In this document: in pieces, positions 62,626-64,000 of the stretch
How positions within the stretch are numbered: position 1 is the first letter of the stretch
Layout of the letters: each line of letters begins with the position of its first letter
Origin: JAAZHD01 sp012510895
GTDB lineage: Bacteria; Bacillota; Clostridia; Caldicoprobacterales; DTU083
Direction: 5' to 3'
Length of the DNA: 64,000 nt
Assembly (NCBI GenBank): GCA_050951465.1
Contig: JBMNJC010000026.1
Span: 49,130-113,129 of the forward strand
Position numbers and translations under genes: made by a program
The notes under the pieces: generated by a model
Told to the model about the DNA's origin: nothing
Seen by the model: only the letters and a program-made list of their open reading frames with translations
Databases searched by the model: none

Positions 62626-63096
62626 TCACCCCACTCTGAAAATCCAATCTTCTTCCTTTTGAATATAACCTTTGACCTTCAATGCTTCATATGACGTTTT
62701 TCCCTCTTTTTTGCCTTCTTGAACAATATATCTGACATCATCCTTAGATTTTGGAATCTCTTTAGTTTTCTTTTTACTCGGCATCGAAGAAAGTGACTGG
62801 ACTGCCTTTATAACTAATTGCCCGTCATCTATATCCTGACCTTCCGTTTCAAGAACGGCTTCAACTGCCTTTGTGCTTCTTTCGGCTTTATTCCAAGTTC
62901 CAAGAGTTTCATTATAGCCTTTTCTGCCTTTGTTCCCCTTTCCGCCCTATCCCTTTCTTCCTTTTTCTCCTTCAATGCTTTAATCTTTGCCTGCATCTTT
63001 GCCGACTGTTTTCCTTGGTCTAATACCTTGCTATAATCTATTTCCAGTGTACTTATATCAGAATAGGTCAAAAGCCCTCTAGCAAACTGTATATTT
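62626..63096 (-). pseudogene. tnsC: tnsC 3' remnant, frameshifted and cut by an insertion sequence
   Basis: Reading starts at the IS boundary with NIQFARGLLTYSDISTLEID, continues through KAEKAIMKLLELGIKPKEA, then needs a one-frame shift near 62850 to give AVEAVLETEGQDIDDGQLV and the end KEEDWIFRVG (stop at 62626). This resembles the C-terminal tail of TnsC-type AAA+ transposition regulators; the ATPase part is absent from the window. Position directly upstream of tnsD supports the call. Confidence 0.6.
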
Positions 63097-64000
63097 GCAC
63101 CTTGAAAATTTCATAGAAATGGCTAAATTTCAAGTGCTTGAGCCTCTTTCATGGTATAATATTACCATTGGAAGGAGAGGTATAGCAAGATGTCATTTAG
63201 AGCGAATAAAACACAGCAGCTTGCATTCAATGACTCTTTCTTTGGGCTTACGGGTCGTGAGAAGAAAGCCCTTGAAAGGTCATGGGCAAAGGTCTTTGCA
63301 GAGGATATCTTCCCAAATATAAACGAAGAGCCGTTCAATGTTCTTTACTCGGATAAAGCTTCAAGGCCGAACACGCCTGTAAATGTTATCATCGGTGCTC
63401 TGATCATCAAAGAACTCTTTGGCGCATCCGATGATGAGATTGTTGACAATCTCATGCTCGATCCTCGCTACCAGTATGCACTGCATACGACAAGCTTTGA
63501 AGAACAACCTCTCAGCGACAAGAGCCTGTCCAGATTTCGGATGCGTTGCTATGAATACGAGAGGACACACGGTGTCGATTTGTATCGTGAATGCATCGAG
63601 GGGCTGTCGGCACACATCGCAAAGCTTATGAACATCGATGGACGTATCCGCAGGATGGACTCGACAATGATTGAAGCCAACATTCGTAGATTAAGCCGAA
63701 TAGAGCTAATCTATACCTGCATAGCAAAGCTTGTTAAGCATCTGGATAAAGCCGGTATCGAATTTGACCGTGAAAGGCTGGAGCACTATCTCGATCCTGA
63801 AGACTACAATAAAGTAATATATCACAGTAGAAATGAAGACGTTGATGAGCGTATGTCAGTACTTCTTGCCGATGCCGATGAACTCATAAAACTCTGCGAC
63901 GGTCAGTGCGAGGATGCTACGGAATATCTTCTATTTTCAAGATGCATGTCGGAGCAGACCATAGTAGACGGGGGATTGCGCAGGCTCCGAAACAAAGAAG
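63097..64000 (+). mobile_element. IS1182-like insertion sequence, left part
   Basis: The element contains the transposase at 63190 and begins near an imperfect palindrome, GCAC-C-TTGAAAATTT...AAATTTCAA-GTGC (63097-63137), which is probably the terminal or subterminal region. Its base composition is richer in G+C than the transposon DNA it interrupts. The right end is outside the window, so exact borders and target duplication cannot be seen. Confidence 0.7.
63190..64000 (+). CDS. IS1182-family transposase (3' end outside window)
   Basis: 270 codons are open to the right edge. The N-terminus (FFGLTGREKKALERSWAKVF, NVIIGALIIKELFGASDDEIV, YQYALHTTSFEEQPLSDKSLSRFR) is the DUF772-type N-terminal domain, and INMDG-like MNIDGRIRRMDSTMIEANIRRLSR carries the first catalytic Asp (MDST) of the DDE core. 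AAGGAG lies upstream of the ATG. Apparently intact in the visible part. Confidence 0.85.
   Translation, partial: MSFRANKTQQLAFNDSFFGLTGREKKALERSWAKVFAEDIFPNINEEPFNVLYSDKASRPNTPVNVIIGALIIKELFGASDDEIVDNLMLDPRYQYALHTTSFEEQPLSDKSLSRFRMRCYEYERTHGVDLYRECIEGLSAHIAKLMNIDGRIRRMDSTMIEANIRRLSRIELIYTCIAKLVKHLDKAGIEFDRERLEHYLDPEDYNKVIYHSRNEDVDERMSVLLADADELIKLCDGQCEDATEYLLFSRCMSEQTIVDGGLRRLRNKE

Noticed and set aside
63361..63615. Minus-strand gene opposite the transposase
   Set aside because: The plus frame is a continuous IS1182-type transposase; the opposite frame has no support.

Overview
The window is chromosomal DNA of a spore-forming, low-to-moderate GC Firmicute, most likely a clostridium. Evidence: sporulation and germination genes throughout (two GerMN lipoproteins, sleB, dacF-type carboxypeptidase, spoIVFA/spoIVFB, two CotF-like coat proteins, an alpha/beta SASP, ctpB, spoVB), strong AGGAGG ribosome-binding sites, many TTG/GTG starts, an L27 with the Prp-cleaved N-terminal extension, and a minCDE system that includes MinE. 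I cannot name the species.

Layout. Positions 1-5.7 kb (minus strand): 5' end of a glycerophosphodiester phosphodiesterase, two GerMN lipoproteins, a WalK/PhoR-like kinase with its OmpR-type regulator, and comEA. 5.8-9.5 kb: a divergent PRPP synthetase-like gene, sleB and a D,D-carboxypeptidase. 9.5-36.9 kb is one long minus-strand superblock of growth and shape genes, read right to left: DUF4321, mreB-mreC-mreD-mrdA-minC-minD-minE, an inserted DUF4956-VTC-CotH block followed by an oxidoreductase and a sugar isomerase, then rodA-mgsA-spoIVFA-spoIVFB, two radical-SAM-linked genes, rng, rplU-prp-rpmA, obg, nadD, yqeK and rsfS. Two plus-strand genes (DUF4886-like and a membrane protein) interrupt it. 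37-51 kb: coat proteins, nfeD, a SASP, SOS-controlled uvrBA, a LysM/BsuPI protein, a MinJ-like PDZ membrane protein, ctpB, ftsEX, a CdaR-like regulator and an orphan MsmX-type ATPase. 51.6-57.2 kb (plus strand): arginine genes argB, argD and argF, with spoVB inside the group and a GNAT gene at its end.

From 57.18 kb to the right edge the sequence becomes visibly A+T-rich and is accessory DNA: a decayed Tn7-like element. It has a terminal region packed with more than a dozen copies of a 15-bp motif (AAATAAANNNNTTCC, both orientations) that look like TnsB-binding sites. These include a 374-bp segment (57179-57552) bounded by TGT...ACA with the same outermost motif at the same spacing on both ends. 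Cargo follows (two GIY-YIG-like genes, a GrpB-family gene, an AlbA/Schlafen-type remnant), then a tnsD/tniQ gene broken by several frameshifts and joined to a HExxH metalloprotease-like tail, and a tnsC 3' remnant cut by an IS1182-like element that runs off the window.

How the genes fit together: MreBCD, RodA and PBP2 (mrdA) build the elongation machine; MinCDE, and perhaps the MinJ-like protein, place the septum; FtsEX controls wall hydrolases. CtpB, SpoIVFA and SpoIVFB form the known sigma-K checkpoint proteolysis chain. Prp trims the L27 protein encoded next to it. The most interesting parts are the Tn7-like end array with its apparent mini-element and the CotH-VTC-DUF4956 cassette wedged between minE and rodA.
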